From Pseudonocardia acidicola (GTDB lineage Bacteria > Actinomycetota > Actinomycetes > Mycobacteriales > Pseudonocardiaceae): DNA of 43,771 bases. The notes under the pieces were generated by a model. The model saw only the letters and a program-made list of their open reading frames with translations, was not told where the DNA came from and made no database searches. The stretch lies in assembly GCF_012911935.1 (NCBI RefSeq), contig NZ_JAAXLA010000058.1, positions 1-43,771 of the forward strand, given 5' to 3'. The translations under genes and the position numbers were made by a program. Below, piece by piece: positions 42,899-43,771 of this stretch (positions are counted from its first letter, which is position 1; each line of letters begins with the position of its first letter).

Positions 42899-42982
42899 AT
42901 CCACGCGCGGTCGTCTGTCCACCCCGGATTCGACCGGCCGCGGGGGCTGCCGGATGCCGGGCCGCGCAGCTAGCCTGCGCCG

Positions 42983-43726
42983 ATGGACGAGGGCCCACAC
43001 GGCTGGGGCAGGCCGCTGTACGAGCGGGTGCTCGCCGAGGTGAAACCCGGCGCGCGCCTGCTCGACCTGGGGTGCGGGACGGGCACCTTCGCCCGGCTGG
43101 CCGCTGATCGCGGTGTGCAGGTGGCCGGCCTCGACACCGACCGGTACGCCGTCGCGGCCGCCGCCGAGCGGGTGCCGGAGGGGGAGTTCCGGGTCGGGGA
43201 CGCACACGACCTGGCCTGGCCGGACGCCGTGTTCGACGTCGTGGCGGCCGTCCAGCTGCTCGCCCACGTGACGAACCCGCTGAAGGTGCTGCGGGAGGCT
43301 GCGCGGGTGGCGGGCCCCGGCGGCACCGTCGTCGCCACGGTGTGGGGCCGCGAGCACGAGTGCGACGTCCGGGTCTTCGGCGAGGCCCTGGCCGGGTTCC
43401 TGCCACCCCGTTCGGCCCGGCGCGCCCCGGCCGGCGGGCCGCCGCTGACCGAACCCGACCGGTTGCGCAAGATGGCCGGCCTCGCCGGCCTGGAGGTGAC
43501 GGCCGTCGATGAGGTGACCTGCGCGTTCCGCTACGCCGACGAGGATGCGCTGCTCGATCCGCTGCTCGCCTCCGACATCGGCCGGGCCGCGGCGCACCGA
43601 GCCGGCCCGTCCGCCGTCCGGGGGGCGGTCCTCCAGGCCCTGGCCCCCTACCGCGAGCCCACCGGCGCCTACCGCCTGGACAACCTCTTGCGGGTCCTGA
43701 CCTCCCGCGTCCCCCCGCCCCCGTGA
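42983..43726 (+). CDS. Class I SAM-dependent methyltransferase
   Basis: A 247-residue methyltransferase. Motif I LLDLGCGTGTFARLA at about 26-40, the acidic VAGLDTDRYAV, and VGDAHDLAWPDAVFDVVAAVQLLAHVTNPLKVL cover the SAM fold. GGTVVATVWGREHECDV follows in motif III. Substrate unknown. Its stop codon lies inside the loop of the terminator hairpin. Confidence 0.88.
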   Translation: MDEGPHGWGRPLYERVLAEVKPGARLLDLGCGTGTFARLAADRGVQVAGLDTDRYAVAAAAERVPEGEFRVGDAHDLAWPDAVFDVVAAVQLLAHVTNPLKVLREAARVAGPGGTVVATVWGREHECDVRVFGEALAGFLPPRSARRAPAGGPPLTEPDRLRKMAGLAGLEVTAVDEVTCAFRYADEDALLDPLLASDIGRAAAHRAGPSAVRGAVLQALAPYREPTGAYRLDNLLRVLTSRVPPPP

Positions 43727-43741
43727 CAAACGGGGGCGGGG
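43713..43741 (+). terminator. Terminator overlapping the methyltransferase stop
   Basis: A perfect 11-bp stem (CCCCGCCCCCG / CGGGGGCGGGG) with loop TGACAAA, which contains the TGA stop codon. No T-run follows. Confidence 0.65.
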
Positions 43742-43771
43742 CGGAGCGGGGTGGGCGCGCCCGGGTGAAGT

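Overview
This is a high-GC (roughly 70%) actinobacterial chromosome segment around the replication origin. Gene order (parA-rsmG-jag-yidC-yidD-rnpA-rpmH / dnaA-oriC-dnaN-gnd-recF-dciA-gyrB-gyrA-DUF3566-tRNA-Ile-DLW39-tRNA-Ala), frequent GTG starts, and the downstream crgA-trpG-pknB-pknA-pbpA-rodA-pstP-fhaB-fhaA block are the mycobacterial/Pseudonocardiaceae arrangement. A Pseudonocardia-like organism is the best guess; that assignment is inference from synteny and protein style.

Layout. 1-4297 (minus strand) holds chromosome partitioning (parA, the very start of a probable parB, two parS sites), 16S rRNA methylation, membrane protein insertion (jag, yidC, yidD), RNase P protein and ribosomal protein L34. 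4298-11509 (plus) holds the initiator dnaA, the origin (6393-7468), the sliding clamp, gnd, recF and a DciA-like DUF721 protein. 11510-17989 holds both gyrase subunits, a DUF3566 membrane protein, two tRNAs and a 37-residue DLW-39 family gene that is easily missed.

17928-21835 is a decayed insertion zone. The 3' part of tRNA-Ala is duplicated at 20182-20225 (42 of 44 bases identical), which marks the ends of an old integrated element. Inside and just beyond it are fragments of tyrosine integrases, a frameshifted HD-domain gene, an apparently intact RibD/DHFR-like gene, a scrap of a cation transporter and a scrap of a STAS domain. 21836-26993 carries small metabolic and envelope genes: an antibiotic-biosynthesis-monooxygenase-fold protein, a secreted proline-rich protein, an alpha/beta hydrolase, a cyclophilin, a rhomboid protease and a PH-domain membrane protein. 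27064-37941 (minus) is the cell division/cell wall Ser/Thr kinase cluster, in which PknA, PknB and PstP set phosphorylation, FhaA and FhaB read it, and RodA and PbpA make peptidoglycan. After tRNA-Leu, 38158-43726 holds accessory metabolism: a degenerate uridine-kinase-like protein, DUF2630, an IclR regulator, a crotonase, a luciferase-like oxidoreductase, a MetE-like methyltransferase and a SAM methyltransferase.

Items most worth a second look: two perfect DnaA boxes 13 bp apart upstream of the PH-domain gene next to crgA; a DnaA-box cluster between recF and dciA; a DnaA-trio-like unwinding element in oriC; three 21-bp inverted repeats at 22285-22407 with no gene to regulate nearby; an internal start with a good ribosome site in fhaA; and the tRNA-Ala insertion remnant. 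No complete new defence or mobile system is visible.
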